Of a stretch of 64,000 nucleotides of DNA, positions 54,318 through 62,296 are shown piece after piece. Every line of letters begins with the position of its first letter. The stretch's first letter is position 1. The DNA is taken from assembly GCF_022834715.1 (NCBI RefSeq), contig NZ_BQKC01000001.1:1214501-1278500 (forward strand). Reading direction: 5' to 3'. The position numbers were made by a program, and so were the translations under genes. The stretch comes from Granulimonas faecalis. GTDB taxonomy: Bacteria; Actinomycetota; Coriobacteriia; Coriobacteriales; Atopobiaceae. Under the pieces are notes generated by a model, which was not told the DNA's origin, searched no databases, and saw only the letters and a program-made list of their open reading frames with translations.

Positions 54318-55487
54318 CTAGGCCAGCTTCTCCTGGACGTCGAGGGCGATCATGAGCTCCTCGTTGGTGGGCACCACAAGGACGCGGATGGCGGAGTCGG
54401 CCGCGGAGATCTCGCGGACCTCGTCGCTGCGCACGGCGTTCTTGGCGTCGTCGATCCTGACGCCCATCCACCCGAGCTTGGCGCAGATGCGAGCGCGCGC
54501 GTCGTCGGAGTTCTCGCCGATGCCGGCGGAGAAGGCGATGGTGTCGAAGCCCTCCATGGCCTCGGCCATCTCGAGGATGAGCTGGGCGGAGCGGTAGGCG
54601 AACATGTCGAGCGCGACCTCGGCCTTCTCGTCACCCTTAGCGGCGGCCTCCTCGATGTCGCGGGAGTCGCTGGAGATGCCGGAGAGGGCGAGCAGGCCCG
54701 ACTGCTTGTTCATCATGGTGTCGACCTCGTCGACGGTGTAGCCGCCCTCGCGCTGCAGGTAGAAGACCGTGGCGGGGTCGAGGGTGCCGCAGCGGGTGCC
54801 CATGATGAGGCCGTCGAGGGGCGTGAGGCCCATGGTGGTCTCGACGGAGTGGCCGTCCTCGACGGCACAGAGGGAGGCGCCGGAGCCGAGGTGGCACGAC
54901 ACGAGCTTGTGGCAGGCGCCGTCCGTGAACTCCTGCACGGCGCGCCAGATGAAGCGGTGGGAGGTGCCGTGGGCGCCGTACTTGCGGATGTGCAGGCTGT
55001 CCACCACGTCGCGCGGCAGGGCGTAGCGCCAGGCGCGCTCGGGCATGTTGTAGTGGAAGGCGGTGTCGGGCACGATCACGTTGCCGAGGGAGGGGTACAG
55101 CTCGCGGCAGATCTCCACGACGTCGGCCTCGGCGTAGTTGTGGAGGGGGGCCAGCGGGGCGACCTCGCGGACCTTGGCGAGCACCTCGTCGTCCACCACG
55201 GCGGACTCGGGGAAGTACCAGCCGCCCTGGACCACGCGGTGGCCGATGCCGTCCACCGGCAGCCCGAGGCCGTCGATGATCTCGAAGACGTGCTTGACCG
55301 CGGTCTTGTGGTCGGGGAGGTCGACGACGAGCCGCTCCTTCTCACCGCCGCGCTCCTGGTGGCCGATGAACGACCCGTCGATGCCGATGCGCTCGCAGTT
55401 TCCCTTGGCGAAGACCTCGCCGGTGTCTACGTCGAGCAGCTGGTACTTGAGGGAAGAGCTGCCGGCATTGATGACCAGTACGTTCAT
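54318..55487 (-). CDS. ackA: Acetate kinase
   Basis: 389-residue acetate kinase, producing ATP from acetyl phosphate. VLVINAGSSSLKYQL is the phosphate-1 motif, FHYNMPERAWRYALP and YGAHGTSHRF near 175-190 the substrate site, CHLGSGASLCAVEDGHSVETTMGLTPLDG the phosphate-2 motif, and FSAGIGENS near 325 the adenosine motif. The ATG at 55487 has GAGGAGG upstream. It is unlinked to pta at 43052. Confidence 0.96.
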   Translation of the reverse strand: MNVLVINAGSSSLKYQLLDVDTGEVFAKGNCERIGIDGSFIGHQERGGEKERLVVDLPDHKTAVKHVFEIIDGLGLPVDGIGHRVVQGGWYFPESAVVDDEVLAKVREVAPLAPLHNYAEADVVEICRELYPSLGNVIVPDTAFHYNMPERAWRYALPRDVVDSLHIRKYGAHGTSHRFIWRAVQEFTDGACHKLVSCHLGSGASLCAVEDGHSVETTMGLTPLDGLIMGTRCGTLDPATVFYLQREGGYTVDEVDTMMNKQSGLLALSGISSDSRDIEEAAAKGDEKAEVALDMFAYRSAQLILEMAEAMEGFDTIAFSAGIGENSDDARARICAKLGWMGVRIDDAKNAVRSDEVREISAADSAIRVLVVPTNEELMIALDVQEKLA

Positions 55488-55526
55488 GGACGTCCTCCTC
55501 TGGGGGCCCGGGGCCCGCTCTCGTGG

Positions 55527-55552
55527 AAACGCCGGCCCTTGTGGGCCGGCGT
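55527..55552 (-). terminator. Terminator of the HIT/C_GCAxxG_C_C transcript
   Basis: 10-bp stem ACGCCGGCCC / GGGCCGGCGT with a 4-nt loop and a short TTT on the minus strand. Confidence 0.55.
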
Positions 55553-55592
55553 CAGACAAGTGTACACGCTTGACCGCGAATGGGAGACAGGT

Positions 55593-56024
55593 TCAGCCCT
55601 CGCCCACCAGCACGTCGTAGGCCACACCGGCGCCCGTGCCCACGCAGTCGTGGCACCCGAGCAGCACGGGGCCGCCGGTGCGCCCCTTGATCAGGGCGCA
55701 GGTGACGGAGCCCACGGCGTCCCGGTAGCGGCCGAGGAGCTCCCTGCCCACGGCGTAAGTGGCCGCCTTGGAGTCGGGGGCATCGAGGCGGCGCGTGGAG
55801 CCGACGAGGCCGGAGACCACGCAGGCGCCGGATATGGCCCCGCACGTGCCGCCCATGTCGCCCATGCCGAGCCCGAGGCCCTCGCAGGCGGCGAACAGCT
55901 GGGCCTCGTCGAGGTCGACGGCGCCGCCGAGGGCCTCGGCCAGGGCGCAGGCCACGGCCTGGGCGCAGTTGTAGCCCCCCGTGTGGAGCTCGAGGGCGCG
56001 CGCCACCGTCTCCTCGCGGGTCAT
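55593..56024 (-). CDS. C_GCAxxG_C_C family redox protein
   Basis: 143-residue protein of the C_GCAxxG_C_C family: YNCAQAVACALAEALG near residue 20, GTCGAISGACVV near 63 and CALIKGR...GCHDCVGTGAG near the C-terminus, carrying the conserved cysteines. The family is common in anaerobes and is thought to bind a metal or cluster; function is unproven. The ATG at 56024 overlaps the HIT gene stop (ATGA). Confidence 0.88.
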   Translation of the reverse strand: MTREETVARALELHTGGYNCAQAVACALAEALGGAVDLDEAQLFAACEGLGLGMGDMGGTCGAISGACVVSGLVGSTRRLDAPDSKAATYAVGRELLGRYRDAVGSVTCALIKGRTGGPVLLGCHDCVGTGAGVAYDVLVGEG

Positions 56025-56377
56025 CGGCCGCCCTCGCAGACGGCGAGGGACTCCCCCAGCGGGGCGCCGCCCAGGACGTGGATGTGGGCGTGAGGCACCG
56101 TCTGCCCGGCGTCGGCGCCGGTGTTGGCGATGCAGCGGAAGCCGGTGGCGTCGACGCCGGTGGTGCGGGCCACCTCGGCCACCGCGTCGAACATGGCCTT
56201 GAGGGTCTCCGCCGGCACGCCGTCGGTCACGGACCCGTAGTGGGCCTTGGGGATCACGAGCACATGCACCGGCGCCTGGGGCGAGAGGTCCTTGAAGGCA
56301 CACACGAGGTCGTCCTCGTACACCTTCTCGGCCGGGATCTCCCCCGCGGCGATCTTGCAGAAGACGCAGTCCTCCAT
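56021..56377 (-). CDS. HIT family nucleotide hydrolase (HINT type)
   Basis: 118-residue histidine-triad protein. CVFCKIAAGEIPAEKVYEDD is the start, HVLVIPKAHYGSV the middle, and HAHIHVLGG near residue 100 is the catalytic triad. It would hydrolyse phosphoramidates of AMP. It overlaps the following gene by 4 nt and lies 27 nt after xseB. Confidence 0.94.
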   Translation of the reverse strand: MEDCVFCKIAAGEIPAEKVYEDDLVCAFKDLSPQAPVHVLVIPKAHYGSVTDGVPAETLKAMFDAVAEVARTTGVDATGFRCIANTGADAGQTVPHAHIHVLGGAPLGESLAVCEGGR

Positions 56378-56404
56378 GGGTTCCTCCTCTGGATGGGGTC
56401 CGGG

Positions 56405-56701
56405 CTAGAAGAGCGGGCCGTCGGCGCCGTAGGGGGGCCGGGCCGCCGGCTGCGGGGCCGCGGCGCCCTGGGCGCCCGCGGGGGCCTGCTGGGGCTGGGT
56501 GGCGTCGAAGAGCACGGAGACCTGCTGCTGGGCGCTCGCGAGGCGCCCGCGGAGGCTCGTGAGGAGCTCGACGCCGCGCGCGTAGGCGCCGAGGGCCTCC
56601 TCGAGCTCGAGGTCGCCGCGCTCGAGCGACGAGACGATCTGCTCGAGCTCGACGGAGGCCTGCTTGAACGTGAGCTGGTCCACCGGGGTGGGCTCTGCCA
56701 T
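56405..56701 (-). CDS. xseB: Exodeoxyribonuclease VII small subunit
   Basis: 98-residue XseB. The core (LTFKQASVELEQIVSSLERGDLELEEALGAYARG) is the family's helical repeat. The C-terminal ~35 residues are Gln/Ala/Pro-rich and longer than usual. It lies 22 nt downstream of xseA, forming the standard ExoVII pair. Confidence 0.92.
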   Translation of the reverse strand: MAEPTPVDQLTFKQASVELEQIVSSLERGDLELEEALGAYARGVELLTSLRGRLASAQQQVSVLFDATQPQQAPAGAQGAAAPQPAARPPYGADGPLF

Positions 56702-56723
56702 GGGTGGCTCCTTCCGCTGTGGG

Positions 56724-58133
56724 TTACCGGGTGGTGGGTGCGGGCGTGCAGGCCGCGACCGTGGCCGTGAACGAGCCGTCCGACACCGAGACGTCGACGC
56801 TGTCGCCGGGCGAGAGCGAGGCTACCGAGCTCGCCACCGCGCCGTCCGGGCCGCGCACGATGGCGTAGCCGCGGGCGATGACCTTGAGGGGCGAGAGGGC
56901 CTCGAGGGAGGCCGCCATGCGCCTCACGGCCTCCTCGCCGCGACGGGTCACGGACGGGGCCGCGCGGCCGAGCCGCCCGGAGAGCGACTCGAGCGCGGCC
57001 AAGGAGGGCGCGGTGACCGCGGAGGCGGCCCGGCCGAGGCGCGAGCCCTGGACGTCGAGGGACGCCCCATGGGACCTGAGCAGGCCCTCCATGGCCCCCG
57101 CGAGGTCGTCGGCCATGAGCTCCACCGTGGCCCGCCGGGCGTCCACCACGGCCTCGGGGCCCGAGAGCACCGGCCGGGCCGCAAGGGCCTCCACCCGCGC
57201 GGCCTCGAGGGAGAGACGCGCGCCCAGGGCCTGGCCCATGCGGCCGGCAAGGACGTCGAGGGCGCGGGACTCCCCCTCCAGGCGGTGGGAGAAGGAGGAG
57301 GCGAGGCGCTGGCCCCAGCGGTCCAGGGCGGCCGTGAGCGACACGGTGTCGGGCGCCACGGACTCGGCGGCGGCGGTAGGGGTGGAGCAGCTGCGGTCCG
57401 CCACGTCGTCCGCGATGGAGTGGTCGGGCTCGTGGCCGATGCCCGTGACCACCGGGACGGGGCACGCGGCCACGGCGCGGGCCACCGACTCGTCGTTGAA
57501 GGCCATGAGGTCCTCGAAGGAGCCGCCCCCGCGCACGAGCAGCACGGCGTCGGGCGCGGAGGCCGCGGCCGCCCGCAGGCCCTCGACGATGGTGGCCGGG
57601 GCGTCGGGGCCCTGCACGGAGCAACCCACGACGTCGATACGCACGAGGGGGTTGCGGCGGGCCAGCGTGCGCTTGACGTCGTCGATGACGGCGCCGGAGA
57701 GCGAGGTCACCACGCACACGCGCTCGCAGAAGGAGGGCACGGGGCGCTTGCGCGCGGGGTCCATGAGGCCCTCGGCCTCGAGGCGCCGGGCGAGCTCGGC
57801 CACCCGCTGGCGGAGTAGCCCCTCCCCCGCCAGGGAGAGGCGCCGGGCCACGAAGCTCAGGCGGCCCGAGCGCTCGTACACCTGGAACGATCCGCTCATG
57901 GTCACCTCGAGGCCGTCGCGCAGCTGCACGCCGGAGCCCTGGTAGACGCCACGCCACACGATGACGTCCATGGCGGCCGACTCGTCCTTGACCGAGAAGT
58001 AGCAGTGGCCGCTGCGGGCGTTGGGGCCGCGGAAGCCGCTGACCTCGCCGATGACCTGGATCTGGGGGATGTCCTCGACGGTGCGCCTGGCGAGCCCGAC
58101 GGCCGCCGACACCGAGAGGGGGCGAACCGCCAC
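56724..58133 (-). CDS. xseA: Exodeoxyribonuclease VII large subunit
   Basis: 469-residue XseA, which degrades single-stranded DNA. Residues ~1-100 are the OB-fold (IGEVSGFRGPNARSGHCYFSVKD), and VVTSLSGAVIDDVKRTLARR, VRGGGSFEDLMAFNDESVARA and TGIGHEPDHSIADDVAD are the catalytic blocks. A coiled coil (~270-390) and a short C-terminal part follow. A GTG at 58133 starts directly after the YugP gene stop. Family usually has a TPTAAAE motif, present here. Confidence 0.95.
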   Translation of the reverse strand: MAVRPLSVSAAVGLARRTVEDIPQIQVIGEVSGFRGPNARSGHCYFSVKDESAAMDVIVWRGVYQGSGVQLRDGLEVTMSGSFQVYERSGRLSFVARRLSLAGEGLLRQRVAELARRLEAEGLMDPARKRPVPSFCERVCVVTSLSGAVIDDVKRTLARRNPLVRIDVVGCSVQGPDAPATIVEGLRAAAASAPDAVLLVRGGGSFEDLMAFNDESVARAVAACPVPVVTGIGHEPDHSIADDVADRSCSTPTAAAESVAPDTVSLTAALDRWGQRLASSFSHRLEGESRALDVLAGRMGQALGARLSLEAARVEALAARPVLSGPEAVVDARRATVELMADDLAGAMEGLLRSHGASLDVQGSRLGRAASAVTAPSLAALESLSGRLGRAAPSVTRRGEEAVRRMAASLEALSPLKVIARGYAIVRGPDGAVASSVASLSPGDSVDVSVSDGSFTATVAACTPAPTTR

Positions 58134-58134
58134 C

Positions 58135-58830
58135 TCAGTCCCTCCTGTTGCTGACGCCGAGCAGGTAGAGCAGCTGCAGGCACGACACGAGGGCCGCGGC
58201 CACGTAGGTGAGGGCGGCGGCGGTGAGCACCTTGCGGGCGCCCGCGACGACCTCGCCGTCGAACCCGGCCGTCCGCAAGTACGCGAGCGCGCGCCGGGAG
58301 GCGTCGAACTCCACCGGGAGCGTGACGAGCTGGAAGAGCACGGAGGCCGCGAACAGGATGATGGCGAGGTCGACGAGGCCGGCGAACGACATGGAGATGC
58401 CGACGATGAGCACGATCATCCAGACATTGCTTGCGAGGTTGACGACGGGGACCAGCGCCGTGCGGATGCGGCCGGGCACGTAGCCCTTGTCGTACTGCAC
58501 GGCGTGGCCGGCCTCGTGGCAGGCCACCGCGGCGGAGGCCACCGAGGCGCCGGAGAGGTTTGCCTGCGACAGGTGCAGGGAGTTGTCGCGGGGGTCGAAG
58601 TGGTCCGTGAGCTCGCCGGGGACGACCTCGATGCCGACGCCGCCGACACCGTCCGCCTCGAGCATGGAGCGGGCGATGAAGGCGCCGGTGCGGCCGTCGG
58701 GCACGGGGACCCTGCTCCAGCGCTTGTAGGTGCTGTCAATGTAGTGCTGGGTGGCGAAGCCCAGGACGAGGGAGACGACCACCAGGAGCAGGTAGCCGGA
58801 GTCGAACCCCATGGGATAGTACAGGGGCAT
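58135..58830 (-). CDS. YugP-family membrane zinc metallopeptidase
   Basis: 231-residue membrane peptidase of the Zn_peptidase_2 (YugP) family. Four hydrophobic segments lie near 10-28, 125-145, 148-168 and 200-222. The active site is ACHEAGHAVQ (HExxH) near residue 103; the DNSLHLSQANLSG segment precedes it. Its substrate is unknown. The ATG at 58830 has GAGGAGTG upstream. xseA and xseB follow, so it leads this run. Confidence 0.9.
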   Translation of the reverse strand: MPLYYPMGFDSGYLLLVVVSLVLGFATQHYIDSTYKRWSRVPVPDGRTGAFIARSMLEADGVGGVGIEVVPGELTDHFDPRDNSLHLSQANLSGASVASAAVACHEAGHAVQYDKGYVPGRIRTALVPVVNLASNVWMIVLIVGISMSFAGLVDLAIILFAASVLFQLVTLPVEFDASRRALAYLRTAGFDGEVVAGARKVLTAAALTYVAAALVSCLQLLYLLGVSNRRD

Positions 58831-58938
58831 GCTTGATCACTCCTCAGGTACGAGGGTCGGACCTTCCGACCCTGACGGTTTCCCAAGTATAGCCCAGCGG
58901 GCGTTGCAGAACATCTGTTCTATACAACCCGCAAAGGG

Positions 58939-60075
58939 TCAGAGGAGCTCCACTCGGCCGTCCTTCACGGTGAGGCCGGCGCGCCCCGCGAGAAGGTCGG
59001 ACAGGATGTCGCCCATGAGGTCGCGGCGCCACCCCTCCCCCAGCCTCGAGGACGCCGGGTCGTCGAGGAACGCCATCAGGTCGTCGCGCCCGGAGAGGAG
59101 CTGGGGGGCGATGGACTCCCGCTCCGCCACGAGGCGGACCAGGGCGTTCATGAGGTCGACCACGCTCTCGGACTCCTGGGTGGGCCGGGCGCGGTGCACG
59201 ACGCGGGGGCACCGGTCCTGCGGGCACGACAGACCGCGGCGCACGGCCAAGACGATGGCGTCGCCATCCTTCTCCTTGAGCTGGGCCGTGCCCCTCACGC
59301 GGCGCAGGCGCTCCTGGGTGCGAGGCATGCGCTTGGACACCTCGATGACGACCTCGTCGGAGAGCAGCCACTTGCGCGGCACGTCGCGCTGGGCCGCCTT
59401 GCGCTCGCGCCAGGCGGCCACCTCCCGGCAGACGGCCAACTGGCGGCCGTTCAGGGTGCCCACGCGCTTCACGTGGCGGAAGGCGTCCTCGGGATCGGCG
59501 GCGCAGCGCGCCTTGGCGACGAGGGCCTCCATCTCGGGGAGCACCCAGGTGAGGCGGTCGAGGCGCACGAGCTCGGCCACGAGGCCGTCGTAGACGGCGG
59601 GCAGGTAGCGCACGTCGTCCTCGGCGTAGGACACCTGCTCCGGGTCCAAGGGGCGCCGGGTCCAGTCGGTCAGGCTCTCGGTCTTGGGCAGGTGCACGCC
59701 GCACACGGCCTCCACGAGGGCGCCGTAGCCCATCTGCAGGCGGTGCCCCACGAACGCGGCCGCCACCTGGGTGTCGAAGACAGGATCGGGGATGTCGCCG
59801 AACAGGATCTGGAAGATCTCGAGGTCCTGGCTGCAGGCGTGCAGCACCTTGACCCGGGCGCGGTCGAACAGGAGGTCGCGCAGAGGCGCGAGGGCCTCGC
59901 CCGTGAGCGCGATGACGTCCACGGCCGCCTGCTCGTCGTGGGTGCCCACCTGGAGGAGACAGGGCTGCGGGCGGAAGGTGCGCTCCCGCAGGAACTCGGT
60001 GTCGAGGGCGAGCATGGGCGAGGATGCGGCTCTCCCGCAGAACGCGGCGAGCTCGGCGGCGCTGTCTATGAACAA
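58939..60075 (-). CDS. rnd: Ribonuclease D
   Basis: 378-residue 3'-5' exonuclease involved in tRNA 3' processing. Exo I is LALDTEFLRE, Exo II HACSQDLEIF with DTQVAAAFVGH, and Exo III YAEDDVRYLPAVYD, giving the DEDD-y active site. An HRDC domain occupies ~205-285, with a weaker second helical domain to the end. A TTG at 60075 with AGAAGGA upstream is the most likely start, as the fold begins FIDSAAELAAF; the extension to 60132 is poorly conserved in appearance. Confidence 0.92.
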   Translation of the reverse strand: MFIDSAAELAAFCGRAASSPMLALDTEFLRERTFRPQPCLLQVGTHDEQAAVDVIALTGEALAPLRDLLFDRARVKVLHACSQDLEIFQILFGDIPDPVFDTQVAAAFVGHRLQMGYGALVEAVCGVHLPKTESLTDWTRRPLDPEQVSYAEDDVRYLPAVYDGLVAELVRLDRLTWVLPEMEALVAKARCAADPEDAFRHVKRVGTLNGRQLAVCREVAAWRERKAAQRDVPRKWLLSDEVVIEVSKRMPRTQERLRRVRGTAQLKEKDGDAIVLAVRRGLSCPQDRCPRVVHRARPTQESESVVDLMNALVRLVAERESIAPQLLSGRDDLMAFLDDPASSRLGEGWRRDLMGDILSDLLAGRAGLTVKDGRVELL

Positions 60076-60214
60076 TGGGGTTCCTTCTGACCGGTCCCGC
60101 ACAGGGACCGGCGGGGCGTGGGCTGGCTGCACGGCCCTGGGTCGGGGCCGACCCCTATACTAGACCGACAGGCGAGGCCGCGGCGAGTGCGGCCCCACGG
60201 CGGGAGGGGGACCC

Positions 60215-61189
60215 ATGAGGACCCTGATAGTGCACAACGGGGCGTCGGGGTTCGGGTCGGACGCCGTGTACCTGTTCGAGCGGAGTCTCCTCCACACGGG
60301 CGACCGCTGCGAGTTCCGCTCGCTCGCGGCCGACTGGGACGCCGACGAGGCCGTGGCGGACGCCGACGACTTCGACCTCGTGGTGGTGTCGGGCGGCGAC
60401 GGCACCGTGGCGTCGCTCCTCTACGCCCTGCGCCGCCACCGGGCGATCGTCTGCGTCTTCCCCTCGGGGACGGCCAACCTGTTCTTCGCCAGCCTCGGCA
60501 ACTCCCCGGAGCCGGCAGCCCTCGCCCGCGCGTGCCGCATCGGCCGGACCATGGAGTGCGACCTCGGCGAGGTGGGCTGGATGGGCCCCGAGGGGCGCGA
60601 GCACCGTGCGGGCTTCACCCTCATGAGCGGCACCGGGTTCGACGCCGAGCTCATGCGCGCCGCCGTCCCCAACAAGAAGGCCATGGGCCAGGCCGCCTAC
60701 CTCATGGCCGCCGTGGGCAACCCCAACCCGCCGCTGGTCACCTTCACCGTGGAGGCCGACGGCGAGACCTTCGTGCGCGAGGGTATCGCCTGCATTGCCG
60801 CCAACAGCGCCATGCTTCAGGGCGACCTCGAGATCGTGCCCGACTCCCGCCTCGACGACGGCCTCCTCGACATCATCGTCCTGGAGTCCCCCGACGCCGT
60901 GGGGCTCCTGAAGCCGCTGTTCCTGGGCCTCATCGACCGCCACGGCGCAAACCTGGGGCGCCCGTCCATCGAGCGGTTCAGGGCCAGGGAGGCCACCATA
61001 TCGTCGAGCCGCCCGATCCCCATGCAGATAGACGGCGACCCCCTCGACCACGAGGTCTCGTCGTTCACGGCCCGCATCCTGCCGGAGCGCTGCCGCCTCG
61101 TCGTCGACGCCCTCTCCCCCTATGCGGTGGAGAGCGGGGAGGCGCCGCTCTTCCCCGGCACCGAGGTCAAGGCCTTCCCCACCGACTGA
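60215..61189 (+). CDS. Diacylglycerol/lipid kinase family protein (YegS/BmrU type)
   Basis: 324-residue lipid kinase. LVVVSGGDGTVASLLYAL near residue 55 is the nucleotide motif GGDGT, FPSGTANLFFASLG follows, and GFTLMSGTGFDAELM and PDSRLDDGLLDIIVL belong to the beta-sandwich. Likely substrates are diacylglycerol or a polyprenol. TATACT at 60156-60161 may be its -10. The ATG at 60215 has GGAGGGGGACC upstream. It is monocistronic. Confidence 0.9.
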   Translation: MRTLIVHNGASGFGSDAVYLFERSLLHTGDRCEFRSLAADWDADEAVADADDFDLVVVSGGDGTVASLLYALRRHRAIVCVFPSGTANLFFASLGNSPEPAALARACRIGRTMECDLGEVGWMGPEGREHRAGFTLMSGTGFDAELMRAAVPNKKAMGQAAYLMAAVGNPNPPLVTFTVEADGETFVREGIACIAANSAMLQGDLEIVPDSRLDDGLLDIIVLESPDAVGLLKPLFLGLIDRHGANLGRPSIERFRAREATISSSRPIPMQIDGDPLDHEVSSFTARILPERCRLVVDALSPYAVESGEAPLFPGTEVKAFPTD

Positions 61190-61232
61190 CACCGCCCGGC
61201 ACGGCGCCCGAGGACAGGGCGCCCGGACAAGG

Positions 61233-61270
61233 GGACGGGCCCGCTCCCCAGGGGGTGCGGGCCCGTCCTT
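61233..61270. terminator. Bidirectional terminator lipid kinase / rfbA
   Basis: 12-bp stem GGACGGGCCCGC / GCGGGCCCGTCC with extra inner C/G pairs, then TTT, between convergent genes. Confidence 0.78.
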
Positions 61271-61292
61271 TGCCACGGTCCTCCCGTATGGC

Positions 61293-62174
61293 CTAGCGGC
61301 GCGTGGAGAGGGCGATCTTCTCGAGGTAGTGGCCGTACTCGGTCTTCTTGAGGCCGTCGGCGAGCTTGAGGAGCTGAGCGCGACGGATCCAGCCGGCGTC
61401 GTAGGCGATCTCCTCGAGGGCGGCCACCTTGACGCCCGTGGCCTCCTGGACGGAGCGGATGTACTCGCCCACGGAGAAGAGGCGGTCGATGGTGCCGGTG
61501 TCGAACCAGGCGAAGCCGCGGCCGAGCTGCTGCACCTTGAGGCGCTTGTCGTCGAGGTACATGCGGTTGAGGTCGGTGATCTCGAGCTCGCCGCGGGTGG
61601 AGGGCTGGAGGCGGGACGCGTAGTCGCAGACGTCGGAGGGGTAGAAGTACAGGCCGGTCACGACGTAGTTGGAGCGGGGCTCGAGGGGCTTCTCCTCGAG
61701 GGAGACCGCGTTGCCGTCGTCGTCGAACTCCACGACGCCGAAGTGCTGCGGGTCGTCGACGCGGTAGCCGAAGATCGTGGCCTGGCCGTCGGCGGCGTTC
61801 TTCTGGGCCGTCTTGAGCTTGTCGCCGAAGCCGGAGCCGTGGAACACGTTGTCGCCGAGCACGAGGGCCACGTCGTCGTCGCCGATGAAGTCGCGGCCGA
61901 TGACGAAGGCCTCGGCGATGCCGCCGCGGGTGGGCTGGGGGCGGTAGACGATGTTGATGCCGAGCTGGGAGCCGTCGCCCAGGAGCTCCTGGAAGGAGCC
62001 GAGGTGCTCGGGCTTGGAGATGACCAGGATGTCGCGGATGCCGGCCTCGAGGAGCACGGACAGCGAGTAGTAGATCAGGGGCTTGTCGTAGACCGGAAGG
62101 AGCTGCTTGGACGTGGCGCGGGTGATGGGATACATGCGCTTCCCATGGCCGCCTGCGAGGACGATTCCCTTCAT
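61293..62174 (-). CDS. rfbA: Glucose-1-phosphate thymidylyltransferase
   Basis: 293-residue RmlA, making dTDP-glucose, the first step toward dTDP-rhamnose. LAGGHGKRMYPITRATSKQLLPVYDKP is the nucleotide site (family LAGGxGTRLxPxTxxxxKQ; here H-K replaces T-R spacing with K12/R13), LVLGDNVFHGSG and GYRVDDPQHFGVVEFD follow, and WFDTGTIDRLF near 225 is conserved. The ATG at 62174 has GGGAGGT upstream. No rfbBCD is visible in the window. Confidence 0.93.
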   Translation of the reverse strand: MKGIVLAGGHGKRMYPITRATSKQLLPVYDKPLIYYSLSVLLEAGIRDILVISKPEHLGSFQELLGDGSQLGINIVYRPQPTRGGIAEAFVIGRDFIGDDDVALVLGDNVFHGSGFGDKLKTAQKNAADGQATIFGYRVDDPQHFGVVEFDDDGNAVSLEEKPLEPRSNYVVTGLYFYPSDVCDYASRLQPSTRGELEITDLNRMYLDDKRLKVQQLGRGFAWFDTGTIDRLFSVGEYIRSVQEATGVKVAALEEIAYDAGWIRRAQLLKLADGLKKTEYGHYLEKIALSTRR

Positions 62175-62296
62175 GGGGTGTGTACCTCCCTCTCCTGGGA
62201 TGGTTTGTACCGGGGCCTGCACCCCCGGGGACGTGCACAGTCCTTTGGAAGTATAGACGCTCCAAGGTGCCCCGGGACCGGGTTCCGAGCCGTATG

